Below are positions 24,062 through 61,738 of a stretch of 64,000 nt of DNA, piece by piece. Positions within the stretch are counted from its first letter, which is position 1. Each line of letters opens with the position of its first letter. Under the pieces are notes generated by a model. It had not been told where the DNA came from. It worked only from the letters and a program-made list of their open reading frames with translations, and searched no databases. Origin of the DNA: Chiridota heheva. Taxonomy: Eukaryota; Echinodermata; Holothuroidea; Apodida; Chiridotidae. The DNA lies in contig JAIGNY010001464.1 of the NCBI GenBank assembly GCA_020152595.1, positions 1 through 64,000 of the forward strand, read 5' to 3'. The position numbers and the translations under genes were made by a program.

Positions 24062-25353
24062 CAGTATGGTTCACGCTTTCGATCGGGAGATCTGAGAGAT
24101 TTCTTGTCATTATAACCCACAATCAGTGGCGTAGCCAGGATTTTGATATGGGAGAGGGGAGGGGGGGGGATCGGAGAATTGAATTGAACCGACAAGATAT
24201 TTAGTGGTGTAGTTAGGGTGACACCTTCGAGCACAAAGCACTCGACTTGTGGAGGTAGGGTCCAAGGGCCCCTGGTGGGGTCCAGGGGCGCAACCCCGGT
24301 AGGGGTCCAGGGTGCAAAGCCCCCGGAAGCTCTCGAAAAATTGACATTTCAAGGGCAAAACAGTATTGTACAACGCATAGTTAAAAGGTGTATTATACAA
24401 GTCAAAATTCATGTCAAAGAGAGCTGTAATACATATACAAAACACCAAATCTTGAAAACGCATAATGTGGAAATATAATGTTTTATTGTTTACATTTGTA
24501 CATGGTTAGGTTTATCGTCACTCTTTGAAAAAAATGGGCTGGCTAAAAGAAAGGTTTTCAATAATTTACAACAAACTTGTGTGAATGTTGTCAAATATTT
24601 AAAATGAGCCTTTTTTTGTATCACGTGCCCTCCGGCACCCACTTCCCCCTCTCCCCCTCCCTATCATTCTCTGTGGCTTAATTCATGTGTTTAAATTCAA
24701 AATCGCACAAATGTTTATATATTATTACCGAAGAACCTTTTCCTGAGGAAGTACCCTTTTGAAATCTAAAAAAATATTAAGCACCAGGAATGTCAAAGCT
24801 TGTTGAACTGACGGCACCAATCTGAACCGACGGATTTAAAATCTGAACCGACGGATTAAAATATTAGGGGGAAGGGTATTGGGGGGTGGGGGTATGGGGG
24901 GGGGGCGATCGCCCTCTGGCTACGCCACTGCCCACAATGCATCTTCAAATTCAGATCTTTTTAAAGAAATACATTGGTAAAATAGGTTTCAGCCAAAGGT
25001 AGGAAAAATGCGTGCGAAATATCTATAATTTTATTGGTGCAACAGAAGGAAACATTATTTTCTCCATTTTCACCAGCGCAAATTTGACTTTCACCAGGGA
25101 ATTTTATAGTAATCTTTTAAAATTTATTGCAATAGTTTCTGAAGAGCAGATTTAACATTTTAGTCATTAAAAAAGTTCAAATTATACAAAGAAATCTCCA
25201 GAAATATCAATTTCAATATCATTTTTGAAGTATACAACTTTAGAATAACATAATTTGAAAAGCAAAATAAAAATGAACGGCTGCAGTTTTGAAGTTTAAA
25301 TTATGGTCACTGCGCATGTCCCGATCTCCCAATCGGAAGCGTGAACCGGACTG
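24062..25353. mobile_element. MITE with CAGTNNGGTTCACGC ends, itself interrupted
   Basis: The left end CAGTATGGTTCACGCTTTCG and right end GGAAGCGTGAACCGGACTG are inverse copies. The similarity continues inward through GATCGGGAGATC / GATCTCCCAATC. Without the inner hAT element and one TSD copy it would be ~477 bp. No clear TSD survives. Confidence 0.65.
24124..24930. mobile_element. hAT-type nonautonomous element, perfect 8-bp TSD
   Basis: Ends CAGTGGCGTAGCCAG and CTGGCTACGCCACTG are perfect inverse copies. CCCACAAT flanks both sides (24116-24123 and 24931-24938). Length 807 bp, with G-runs near both ends and no transposase domain. The 8-bp TSD and CAGTGGCG ends are the hAT pattern. Confidence 0.9.
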
Positions 25354-25416
25354 CAGCTTATGAAGTTCTCTGTAATACAAGTTGGGCTTGCTGGACTCCT
25401 GAACTGATCCTGTAAA

Positions 25417-25952
25417 TACTTCAAAAATATTTGTCGCCATAACTGGTGAGTCGTTACATTTATAGGTCGCTGTAAGAAAATTTAGAGGGGCAACACATGA
25501 ATGAGGGGGAGGGGGGGTCTGAGGGGGGGAGGGGGGGGAGGGGACAAAAAAGTGATAATTTTTATTTATATTTATAATTAAATACAGAAAACAATGATTA
25601 GCCAATCTTGGAGGTAAGGGGTACACTATGAGGAACCACCCATGCATGGTTAGTATTGGTTGTAATATAGCTTGGCCGCTTTGTGACAATGCGGTATCGT
25701 AAAAGTATGATTCAGGACATGCCACTGTAATCAACATCACATGTTACAGCGATGTGTATGATAGTTTTGGTTAAGATTACCACGTGGTACCATCTCAATT
25801 TAACACCAATCTCCAACAAACGCATATATCGTTGGAAAAAAACTCTCAACTGAACGTTTAGCAGTTTAGTCATTCGTCTTTCTAAACCTTTTGGCTTCTT
25901 TACCTCCAATTGCCAATGCTGCAGCAGCAATGCTATAGTGACCAGCTTGGGG
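25417..25952. other. No gene recognised
   Basis: Contains a G-rich run (25506-25540) and AT-rich sequence. No exon supported. Confidence 0.45.
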
Positions 25953-26260
25953 CGTATGGAACGCCGTTTTATAATCTAATCTGGATTACAGATATCTGAA
26001 AGTAATTTCGGATATTCAAATTGAATTTCAGATATCAAGAATTGTATTTTGGATATCAAGAATTATATGGAAATTTGAAATTAAATTTTAGATATCCAAC
26101 TTGAAAATAATTCCAGATATCAAAATTTAATTTCAGATTGACAGAATTTAATAAAGGTATATAGAATTAGTTTAAGATATTAACAATTATTTTTTAGATA
26201 TCAAAAATTCAATTCTGAATATCCAAAATTCTGAATAAAAATAAAATGGTGCTCCATACG
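25953..26260. mobile_element. MITE with an internal AGATATCAAAAATT minisatellite
   Basis: CGTATGGAACGCCGTTTTAT (left) against the right end ATAAAATGGTGCTCCATACG: inverse copies with 17 of 20 matches. The interior is built from ~20-bp degenerate units around AGATATCAAGAATT. Confidence 0.6.
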
Positions 26261-26625
26261 GGCGGGGAACATTTGGAAACATCCTCATTATCTATAGTGA
26301 TAATGGATTTTTTTTGCCGGGAATAAAAACAAAACAAAGGTTGCATGTGGCTGATACAAGTGTCGAATTTTTAGTAGTTCCAGCCGGGTCGTGGCAAATC
26401 TGAGAAAGCAAACAAATCTACGACGGGTATTTCCTTGACCCGCTTTCCCCTATGATGCATGATATAGAGGACACTAGTAGCAGTGTTGTTTTCCAATTTT
26501 TGTAGTAGGGGGACGTTTTTAGTTTACTATCTGAGCGGAGCGCCACCATCGATTGGCGCGAAGCGTGATTTTTTTTCAAAAGGCATCTCCTACATAGAAA
26601 TTTATAACTCTACCTCTCCCTAGGT

Positions 26626-27545
26626 ATGAAGCTGACAAAAATATATCGTGCAATTCGGTTCGACCAAAGCAAGTGGATGGAACCATACATTAGAATGAAT
26701 ACACAACTCCGCAAGAAGGCCAAGACTAGCTTTGAGAAGGACCTCTACAAGCTGAAGAACAATAGCGTCTTTGGTAAGACTGTGGAAAATCTGCGTAAGC
26801 GTGTAGACGTCAAGCTCGTGAGAGCCTCTAAAGATGACAAGCTTCGCCGGTGGATAGCTAGCCCCGCCTTTGCAAGGCATGTGGTAAAAGTTTGATGATG
26901 ATTTAGCCGCCCTACACATACACAAACGTGGGCTGATGCTTAACCGACCAGTCTACATTCATGACATTGGGTCGTGTGTCCTGGACCTGAGTAAACATCT
27001 GATGTACGACTTTTATTACAACCTGAAGGAGCAATATGGGGAGCGGTTCAATCTTCTCTATACGGGAACGGATAGTCTTCTGATTGAAATCCAAACCGAG
27101 GATGTGTATGCTAATATGAGTTCTGAGCACGAGTGATTATCCGACAGACCACCCGCTCCACAGCACCACGAACAAAAAGGTGCTTGGCAAAATGAAAGAC
27201 GAATGTGCTGGAGTACCCATTAGCGAGTTTATAGGACTTCAACCCAAAATGTATTCTATCCTGAAGGAAGATGGAGGCGAGATCCGAAAAGCAAAAGGCG
27301 TTAAAAAGTATGTTGTGAAAAAATACATTCGACATCAGCAGTACAAAGAAGCACTATATGATAGCAAGACATTTCGACATGGTATGAACAGGGAGTTGCA
27401 ACTCCCTGGTATGAATCTATTGAGAAGTGAACACCACATTATATATAGCATGCGAATGAATACAATTTCCTTGTCACCTCTCGATACCAAGCGCTGGGTT
27501 GTGAGTAGGTCATCTACCACTATGGCCTTTAATTACAAGGATTAA
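26626..27545 (+). pseudogene. Type-B DNA polymerase relic (Polinton/Maverick-like), C-terminal part
   Basis: Three consecutive open stretches (26626-26892, about 26890-27136, about 27140-27543) in three different frames make up the palm/thumb part of a protein-primed-type family B DNA polymerase. Visible are the motif-B region KLKNNSVFGKTVEN, the motif-C region YTGTDSL (first catalytic Asp replaced by Gly), and the downstream segments NKKVLGKMKDE and GLQPKMYSI. At least two frameshifts, the altered catalytic motif and the absence of exonuclease and N-terminal parts show it is dead. It comes from a Polinton/Maverick-like or related virus-like element. No partner genes (integrase, capsid, ATPase) are seen nearby. 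Confidence 0.8.
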
Positions 27546-27639
27546 ACATACAAAAAAGAAGGTAAAACGAAAAAAATAATAATCTAAAAAATATATATCT
27601 TTTTGTCATAAATTTTCAATTGGGGCCCAATTAGTGACT

Positions 27640-27820
27640 TTTTTTTTTTTAAACGACATAAAAAGTGCGCAAGAAAAAGCGACATAAAAAGTGCACCAGA
27701 TACCCAGCCCAATTAGCAAATTAATGAAAACAAAAGCGACATAAAAAGTTCGCCAGAACCCCAGTTCAATTAGTGAAAACAAGAACGACATATAAAGTGC
27801 GCCAGAACCCCCATTTTGTA
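27640..27820. repeat. Degenerate tandem repeat (AGCGACATAAAAAGTGCGCC)
   Basis: Four units of variable spacing with GCGACATAAAAAGTGC and CCAGAACCCC. The minus-strand frame with repeated FYVAF is an artefact. Confidence 0.75.
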
Positions 27821-29835
27821 TACTACTACACTTCTTGTTCGCATGTGATCGCCCCATTGCCCAATGTCAGATAAACATCTGACCGTAGTATACGCTATAG
27901 CCATTACATGACTGCGAAAACTCGGTCAGACATCATCCTATACATATTACAGTGGAAACCGCTATATTGACCCCTTATCATAATCGCGTCGCAGAATATT
28001 TGTGACGCATTCCTGTTTTGCGAAGTTTTCCAAGAAATTTGTACTTTTTTTATTTCATTCATTTTAACCTGCAAAAGTTAAGCTACATATCTTAAAAAAG
28101 CTTCTAGTATGTAACTATTAATCTTAAAAGCTTGGGCACTTAAAAATACATTCAATGACTATGAACCCGTAAAAAAAAGAAACGTTCACCTACCTCGATT
28201 GCTACCTTCTCATAATCGAGTGCGCCAAAGTGAATGTACCTAATTATTTCAAATTCTATCAAACATCAGCCATGTCAGCGTAGCGTAAATGTTGAACGCG
28301 GGCGTAAAAACCCCAAATCGTGCGTCTAAAACAAGTGCACGCATCCATTGCGTGACTTTACTGATTGAAGATAGTATTAGTAATCATGGCATATAGGAAA
28401 TATTCAAGACAACTAATTAATGAAATAAATGACAAGTATACATTTATTTTTTTGTTTTTGTTCGCCAAATGCGCCCTAAGCAACTGGAGGTGGCAATCAA
28501 AATAATGAATGGATCTAAAGTGGTACCTCCATGTTTTCATGAACTGTTTGGCAATTAAAGAATAGAGTGGACGCTTGACGCTAGAGTAACCCACTATTGA
28601 AGGTACTCAAGAGGTATTTTTAAGTACATTAGGATTTATGCGATTTGTATCGAAAAGAACTTTCATGTACTGTTCAATTTGAAAATTTGAGCTGAATACG
28701 TTTAAAATTCACTGTAAATGGAAACAAAATTCCAATTTTAATATTTTGCAGGTTTATGAATATTTAAAAGGCAACGTTAACTAAATTGATTTATAAATGA
28801 TTTAAATATTTTTACAAAATCAATCAAGAAATTAAAAATCCAAGAGCGTAAGGTTGAACTAAAAGGAGTGTACAATGCTGGCTTACATTTTTACCCATTT
28901 TGAATCATTTCAGGATTACCGACATATTTTAATTACTTAAAAGATTGAAAGCAATGTGCCGTAAATACAGTAATTACAGGGTAACTGGTGACGTAATAGT
29001 CGGTGTAGTCGCGATTTTAGGACTGAGGCGATTTCCACGTTAAAACAGAAGGGACTCTCACTCTGTATTGCATGTAGCATGTAGGGCAAACAGAGGGAGA
29101 CGTTATCTCACTCCATTGCCCCCGTATTATGGGCGCTGGCATTGTGTTTACAATTAAACAAATATTGTATGATCGAACTGAAGTCAACATGGGTTCACAG
29201 GAAAGAAGAGCATACAAACTAAATTCAAGTGGTATAAACTTAGTAACAAAGCGGAAAGAAGGTCTTAAGTACAGCATGAAAATTCTCATTTTAGAACAGA
29301 TTTCTTATCTTTGCCAAAGATAGGTAAATAGGGTAGCATATGTGTATATAACATGCTCGTGATCGCAGTGCGTATCCATGTTAAACTTTGATCCTATTGA
29401 TACTAGCTTTAGTGAATTGGATGACAAGCGCATGATGAATGCCCAGCCATGCAGCAATTACAATCGACGGAGTAATAACTGAGTCTGAAGTCTCATACTA
29501 TTTTGCACTTTAAAGCGTCGACAAGTGTGTTTTGGGAAAAACTGAAACAGTAATTATTGAGAATTGTATGTTTATCTATGATTTTCGCTGTTGTGCATTA
29601 GTGCACTTAAAGGCAACATGTGGTCGAACGTGAAACCGTAAGTAGATCATTTTCAAAAATCATGTTCACAGTGGTTTTATATTTATGTTCACAGCTCATG
29701 ACCTTATATAATGTACACATTACAAATTATCAAGCTAAAACATCCTTATTCGAATGGTCGCAATTCTCTGTTACTTTTGGATAATGCATGGTCATGTTGA
29801 AAGGTAGGCTCTGGCATGAAGATCAGTTAAGAATG
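27821..29835. other. No gene recognised
   Basis: AT-rich, with no recognisable exon, RNA gene or element. A 34-codon open frame near 29379 lacks any family resemblance. Confidence 0.4.
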
Positions 29836-31265
29836 CCCTACCCATCCTCAAGCTACCCCTCCCCCAAGATACCCCTCCTCCAAGCTACCTCTCTGCAAAC
29901 TACCCTTCCCCAAGCAACCCATCCTTAAGCTACCCATCAGCTACCCCTCCAAAAGTTACCCTTCCCCGACCCGCTACCCCTTCCCAAGTTACCCCTCCCA
30001 AGCTACCCCCTCCCAAGTTACCCCTCCCCAAGCCACCCTCCCAAGCAACCCTCCCAAGCAACCCTCCCTAAGCTACCCCTCTCCAAGCTATTCCTCCCAA
30101 AGCTACCCTCAGCAAGCTACCCTTCCCAAGCTACCCCCCAAATTACCCCAAGCTACTCCTTCGCTAAGCTACCTACCTCCAAGTTACTCCTCTTTAAGGG
30201 CCCTCTCCAAGTAATTACCCCTTCCCAAGCAACCCCTTCCCAAGCAACCCCTTCCCAAGCAACCCCTCCTCAAACTACCCATCCCCAAGCTACCGCTCCC
30301 AAAGCTACCTATCCCCAAGCTACCCCTCTCAAATCTACCCCTCCTATGCTACCCCTCCCCAGCAACCCCTCCCTAACCTACCTCCCCAAGCAACCCCATC
30401 CCAATCTACCCCTCCTATGCTATGCCTTGCCAAGCTACCCCTTCCCCAAGCTACCCCTTCCCCAAGCTACCCTTCCCAAGCTACCCCTTCCCAAGCCACC
30501 CCTTCCCAAGCCACCCTCCCAAATCTACCCCTCCTTAGTTAACCTCTCCAAGCTACCCCTTCCCTAAGCTACCCCTCCCCAAGCTACCCTTCCCCAAGCT
30601 ACCCTCCCAAGCTACCCTTCCCAAGCTACCCTTCCCCAAGCTACCCTTCCCCAAGCTACTCCTCACCAAGCTACCCTCCCCAAGCTACCCCTCCCCAAGC
30701 TACCCCTTCCCAAGCAACCCCTCCCTCAAACTACCCATCCCCAAGCTACCGCTCCCAAAGCTACCTATCCCTAAGCTACCCCTCTCAAATCTACCCCTCC
30801 TATGCTACCCTCCCCAAGCAACCCCTCTCTAACCTACCTCCCAAGCAACCCCTCCCAATCTATCCCTCCTATGCTACGCCTGTAAGCTACCCCTTCCCAA
30901 GCCACCCCTTCCCCAAGCTACCCCTTCCCCAAAGCTACCCCTTCCCCAAGCCACCCTCCCAAATCTACCCCTCCTTAACTTTACCTCTCCAAGCTACCCC
31001 TTCCCTAAGCTACCCCTTCCTAAGCTACCCCTTCCCAAGCTACCCTTCCCAAGCTACCCTTCCCCAAGCTACTCCTCACCAAGCTACCCCTCCCCAAGCT
31101 ACCTCTCCCCAAGCAACCCTTCCCAAGGTACCCCTCCACAAACTACCCCTCCCCAAGCTATCCCTCCCCAAGATACCCTCCTCAAGCTACTCCTTTCAAG
31201 CGACCCTCTCCAAGTTACCCCTCCCCCCAAGGCACCCTTTCCCAAGCTATCCCTTCAATGAGCTA
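29836..31265. repeat. CCCCAAGCTACCCCTTC minisatellite, ~1.4 kb
   Basis: About 14-17-bp units of CAAGCTACCCCTCCC with variants CAAGCAACCCC and AAATCTACCCCTCCTATG. A block near 30270-30430 recurs near 30730-30880, so there is a higher-order duplication. Confidence 0.95.
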
Positions 31266-31269
31266 CTTC

Positions 31270-32320
31270 TAGGCAAGAGGAAGTTACCCAAAGAACAAAG
31301 GCCCATATTTCATTGGATAAGCTTGTGGGAAATTTTAATAATGTTGTTAGGTGGCGGTGGGGTCAGACATATTTCTGCTTCTAACAAATTTGTTTTCCGC
31401 CGGTATCGATAAACTAGGATCTAAGCGATTTTGTTTTTAGATAGGGATGTTACTCTCCTTCAAAAAGTGGGGGTCATGAGGGGAAGGAAGGGGGGTGTCA
31501 TACTTTTCCTCTACAAAGTAGGGAAACAGTCCCCTCAGAACTTCGAGAATTCGTTTAAGAAGTCTCGGTTTTAAAGTTTAAAGTATCATCATTTCAGTGG
31601 TCTTGGTTTATCTGTAAATAGTTTGTTATCAACGTTTCAGGGGTCTTGGTTTATTGTTTAAGATCATTGTTTTAAAGGTATATGGACAGATAGAGCTTTT
31701 GCCATAAATTTGTCCCTTTTAATATTCTGAGCATTTCATTAACATATTTCTATCAAATATTTCCACTCGTTTGTGAGATATTCTCATAAAAGTGAAAAAT
31801 TAATCCACAAGAAACGGCTGGACTTTCACTATTTAAAAAGGAAAAGAAAAAAAGGTGACGTATGAATAAGCACCAGTGCCTACATACAATGCATAAGTTT
31901 CACTATATTGAATCACTCTGTCAGTCTCAGCCATAATGGCAGGCTGCATCAAAACATAAGTTCCCAAAGTTGTACTGTACCTCTTTACTAGGATTTTGCG
32001 GCTTAAACTTGCTAACCAGCTAACTGCGAATGGTATCATTAATTAATATGTGACATTTTCTTGTGGATAAAGAGGAAATATCGATTCAAGTTTAGTTCCA
32101 GTAGACCTATTTCTTTATGATTGTCCAACTCATTATACCAGGCTTAAGTATTACTGTATCGCACACTATAACTAGCTTTCACATATTGTATTGTATACAA
32201 CTATTTTTGAAACAAAATTACGAATCTGCATAAACATGATAAATGATTGTACAAAAATGGTGCCGATAAACGTAATTTAAAAGCTTATGCTTCATTTATT
32301 GAGTGAGTAAACGATTTATA
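31270..32320. other. No gene recognised
   Basis: AT-rich, no supported exon. It carries early diverged units of the next minisatellite near 31580-31670. Confidence 0.45.
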
Positions 32321-32324
32321 GTTT

Positions 32325-33375
32325 GGCATCATCGTTTTAAGGGTCTTGGCTTTTAGTTTAGGATCATCGTTTTAGGAATCTTTGTTTACTCTTTAGGATC
32401 ATCGTATTAGGGGTCTTGGTTTATAGCTTGGGGATCATCGCTTTAGGTGTTGGTTTATCGTTTAGGATCTTCGTTTTAGCGGTCTTGGTTTATCGTTTGG
32501 GGATCATGGTTTTAGGGGTTTTGTTTTATAGTTTAGGGATCATCTTTTTAGGGGTCTTGGTTTATTCTTTGGGATCATCATTTTAGGGTATTTGTTTAAA
32601 GTTTGGGATCATCATTTTTGGGGTCTTGGTTTATTGTTTGGGATCTTCCTTTTAGGTGTCTTGATTTATCGATTGGGGATCATTGTTTTAGGGGTCTTGG
32701 TTTATAGTTTGGGGATCATCATTTTAGGGGTCTTGGTTTGTAGTTTGGGATCATTGTTTTAGGGGTCTTAGTTTATTGTTTGGAGATCATCCTTTTAGGG
32801 GTCATGGTTTATTGTTTAAAGATCATCGTTTTAGGGGTCTTGGCTTAAAAGTTTCCAATCATCGTTTTAAGGGTCTTGGTTTATTGTTTGGGGATCATTG
32901 TTTTAGGGGTCTTGGTTTATCGTTTGGGATCATTGTTTTAGGTCTTGGTTTTTCATTTGGGATCTTTCTTTTAGGTGTCTTGGTTGATCGTTTGGTGATC
33001 ATCGTTTTAGGGGTCTTGGTTTGTAGTTTGGGATCATTGTTTTAGAAGTCTTGCTTTATCGTTTGGGGATCATTGTTTTAGAGGTCTTGGTTTGTAGTTT
33101 GGGATCATCGTTTTAGAGATCTTGGTTTGTAATATGGGATCATCATTTTAGGGGTCTTGGTTTATATTTTGGAATCATCATTTTAGGGGTATTGGTTTAT
33201 AGTTTGGGATCATCATTTTAGGGGTATTGGTTTATAGTTTGGGATCATTGTTTTAGGGTTTTGGCTTAAAAGTTTGCGATCATCATTTTAGGGGTCTTGG
33301 TTTATCATTTAGGATGATTGTTTTAGGGGTTTTGGTTTATCGTTTGGGATTATTTTCTTAGGTCCCATTTTTGCA
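32325..33375. repeat. GGATCATCGTTTTAGGGGTC minisatellite, ~1.05 kb
   Basis: About 34-38-bp units: GGATCATCGTTTTAGGGGTC then TTGGTTTATAGTTTGG, roughly 28-30 copies. It ends about 240 bp before the first visible ACSL exon. Confidence 0.95.
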
Positions 33376-33617
33376 GTTTAATGGTCTTCGGGTAGTGGTT
33401 TCGTTAGTTTGCACAAGGAGCTAGTGCCCACGGCATCATTTTTATCATCATTATCATTACGAAGGGGTGTTTACAAATCCTGATCATCATCATCATTGAT
33501 GTTTTAGCCAGTCAAAATCATTTTGCTCATAATGAGTATGGTGATTGCTAATGAGTAACATGAATTAACAGAAACCGTTTTTTGATATATTTTTTCATGA
33601 TCTATATCTCGCTCCAG

Positions 33618-58776
<25,159 letters not shown>

Positions 58777-58958
58777 ATGAAATCATGTTCGAACAAAAGT
58801 GGATCATCGTCTTTCAAATCAATCAATCCATTTAGGTTTAATCTGTAACGCCATGTGAATGCTGTCAATTTATACTTTGACATGCTTTTTAAATTTATAT
58901 CTGTTAGTAAATTCAAACCCAGAGTAAAATTATGAGTTTTTGGAAATCAAATTGACGT
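58777..58958 (+). other. ACSL 3' untranslated region (start)
   Basis: No AATAAA in this stretch. The first clear AATAAA downstream is at 59517-59522, past an inserted repeat, so the 3' UTR end is unknown. Confidence 0.5.
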
Positions 58959-59407
58959 CTCAGAGTTAGAAAATAAGCCACACTCACCATAGCCATGCGG
59001 TAACTAGGTAGGGCAAACAAATCTCAAATCCGCAATAATGCATTGACATTTAGATGTTCATGTGGCCTGTCACAAGCTTTGATCCATTTATGTCACTTCT
59101 CCGGATCTTTAGAGTATTTAGCAAAAGGTGTACACAAAACTCTGCTTGCTAACCATTCTGAGTATATGCAAATCGGATTTACAAGCCTGTAGGCATAATT
59201 TTTGTTTAGCATCTAATCATCACTCAGTCTGTGTGCAGAAATGTATTTTGTGCAGTATATTGCATTGACTGCATGATTAGCGCTGCAGCTAGCTGTACTG
59301 TACCAGTACCTCATAGGAGTTTTGCCCCACTTTGTTATGCAGATTTTGTTGCTAGGCAAATTTGTGCAGTGATTGGTTGAAAATGCAGTCGATCAACTAA
59401 CTCAGAG
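58959..59407 (-). mobile_element. MITE with CTCAGAGTTAG ends
   Basis: CTCAGAGTTAG (58959-58969) and CTAACTCAGAG (59397-59407) are exact inverse ends. The interior is the inverse of about 52790-53225, with shared landmarks CACTTCTCCGGAT and AATTTGTGCAGTGATTGGTT. No TSD found. Confidence 0.65.
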
Positions 59408-59689
59408 AGGTTAATTATGAATGTGGTCCATGGGTTTATTTCCAGGACATCATTTAATCAAGTAATTTTAACACAAGGACCACATCACCATGACAAATTT
59501 TCCAATATTTGGACAAAATAAAACCAAAGTTTAAGTTTGATGTACATAGATATTTTTTTCCTTGAAATATCTAGGCAAATTTTGAATTAAAAAAATGGCT
59601 GCAAATATATGAAAGGCTACAGCATCATCAATGTCATGGCAGGAAAAAGTAATATGTGTGCACAACTGTACTAACATGAAGTACAAATC

Positions 59690-60245
59690 ATACATTATGT
59701 CCTAATTCAGGTTGGTTTCTGAAGTGCTATGTGAGCACAACTGCACTGAAGAGAAGTATAAAACATTCATTATAACCCTAATTCAGGTTTCTGAAGTGCC
59801 ACGTGAGCACAACTGCACTAAAGAGAAGTATAAAACATTCCTTATATCCTAATTCAGGTTTCTGAGGTGCCACGTTGGCACAATTGCACTGAAGTGAAGT
59901 ATAACATATTCCTTATAACCCTAATTCAGGTTTCTGAAGTGTCATGTGAGCACAATTGCACTGAAGTGAAGTATAAAATATTCCTAATAAGCCTAATTCA
60001 GGTTTCTGAAGTGCAATGTCCTTATAAGCCTAATTCAGGTTTTTGAAGTGCAATGTGAGCACAACTGCACTGAAGTGAAGTAAAACGATTCCCCATATCC
60101 TATTCAGGTTTCTGAAGTGTCATGTAAGCACAACTGCAGTAAAAGTGAAATATAAAACATTAATTATACCCTAATTCAGGTTTCTGAAGTGCCATGTGAG
60201 TATAACTGCACTGAAGAGAAGTATAAATCATTATTTAAGTCCTAA
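59690..60245. repeat. ~75-bp tandem repeat (TAATTCAGGTTTCTGAAGTG)
   Basis: About eight units of CCTAATTCAGGTTTCTGAAG then GCACAACTGCACTGAAG and AGTATAAAACATTC. One unit (near 60000-60050) is shortened. Confidence 0.9.
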
Positions 60246-60251
60246 TTTTTA

Positions 60252-60280
60252 GGTGTTTCCGTATATATTAAGGAAACACC
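60252..60280. repeat. Perfect 9-bp inverted repeat
   Basis: GGTGTTTCC (60252-60260) and GGAAACACC (60272-60280) around 11 AT-rich bases, immediately after the ~75-bp array. Confidence 0.7.
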
Positions 60281-60499
60281 CTTGAACCTTGTGTCCCCTC
60301 TCTAGGTTCCCTCAAACTTGAAACAAAAGTAGTCACTGAACAAGTACAGTACTGTATAAAAATTACCATATAAGCAAACATCTAAAGTAATAAGAATTTT
60401 CTTTGATTCTTCTATTAACTTTCCATTTCAACCCAGACTAGAGTGAGTTTTATCAAACAGAAGCAAAGAAATAGTTTAATAGCAGACATCACTGATGTA

Positions 60500-60660
60500 G
60501 CTCAACCTACAGTTTAGTTTGGTTTGTTGATGTTTAACCGCACCGTGACAGTCAGAGTGAACTGTGCCAAGATGGTGTTAAGGTGTTTGAGTTAGGACAG
60601 AGGAAAGATAGGAGGGAAAGAGGGAAGGAGGGAGAGAAGGTGAATAAGGGAAAGAAGTTA
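60500..60660 (+). repeat. SINE-like dispersed repeat, copy 1
   Basis: TTTGTTGATGTTTAACCGCA, CCGTGACAGTCAGAGTGAAC, then purine-rich AGGAAAGATAGGAGGGAAAG. The layout resembles the copies at 62937-63043 (minus) and 63880-64000 (plus), though diverged. Confidence 0.45.
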
Positions 60661-61447
60661 CGGTGATTAAAGGAGTTATTGGGTTAAATTTTCTTGAAGT
60701 CTTCAAGTGTTGTATCAGAGTGTTGAAAAAATTTAAAAGACCGATTCAGATTTATTTAACAAACATTTTCACAAGATATTATGCACTTGTATGACTCACC
60801 TCTACTACCCCTAGCAATGTCAGTCAAAGGTGAGTCATTGACATATGAAATAGTGACTTACATGTGCATTATTGTACCAAATTGTCAGTCATTAGACTCT
60901 GGGGAGGGTCATTTACTTTAGACCCATTGACTTTGTTTGTACAGAGGTGATTGATTTGGGGTAAGTCATTTCACAAATAATGTAAGGGGTGCATCAATGT
61001 ACATGTTTTGTTCAGTCACTTTGGTGCAATGACTCGCCTTGTCCGGAATTGTAAAAGTCATAAGAAATGGCTCTGCTTAAAACCAGGAACATCTCAACCT
61101 GCCCTCCAATGGAGCATGGCCGGTTGAAGAAAAAGTTATATATTTCTTTGTTTCCCAAACAACAAAACTGTATACAGTTTCACCTCTCTAAGGCTCCTTC
61201 AAGATAACAACTACTCCCACTGCTGTTAGTGGTATTTTTAGTGATACACATCTGAATATAATGGCAGTCCTTTGTAATATAAGTAGTAACCGTAATCAAT
61301 GCTGGCATTGTTTGTCTTTGCTGCTGGGGAAAGGTGAAATGAACTATGAGCATAGAACTATTTATACCTCAATGTTACAATGCAAAGTTAATTTTGTGGA
61401 ATCATGTGGTTAATTTGTTGCTTCAAAATTGCAGGCCAAATTTTTAA
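60661..61447. other. No gene recognised
   Basis: AT-rich sequence with no supported exon or repeat array. Confidence 0.45.
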
Positions 61448-61738
61448 GCAGTGCCTTTACTAATGTGAGTCACACAATTGACAAGTGCATTACTGCAAGT
61501 TTAATGCAGTGCCTTTACTAATGTGAGTCACACAATTGACAAGTGCATTGCTGCAAGTTTAATGCAGTGCCTTTACTAATGTGAGTCACACAATTGACAA
61601 GTGCATTACTGCAAGTTTAATGCAGTGCCTTTACTAATGTGAGTCACACAATTGACAAGTGCATTGCTGCAAGTTTAATGCAGTGTCTTTACTAATGTGA
61701 GTCACACAATTGACAAGTGCATTGCTGCAAGTTTAATG
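61448..61738. repeat. 58-bp tandem repeat, 5 copies
   Basis: Units start at 61448, 61506, 61564, 61622 and 61680 with GCAGTGCCTTTACTAATGTG, then AGTCACACAATTGACAAGTG. They are almost identical; alternating units differ at one site (CATTACTGC versus CATTGCTGC). Confidence 0.97.

Larger units (their letters stand above)
23378..25416. mobile_element. MITE family B, copy 2, split by a nested insertion
   Basis: The left part from 23378 (TTAAAGGATTAGTTCAATGG, AAGTCCATCTTATATGAAAG, CAAAAGAAACAAAATGG) runs to 24061. The remaining right terminus (TGAAGTTCTCT ... GGGCTTGCTGGACTCC ... TGAACTGATCCT) is at 25354-25416. The gap is the element at 24062-25353. Confidence 0.75.

Noticed and set aside
29379..29483. 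34-codon open frame beginning MLNFDPIDTS
   Set aside because: It is short, unsupported by splice signals and matches no family I know.
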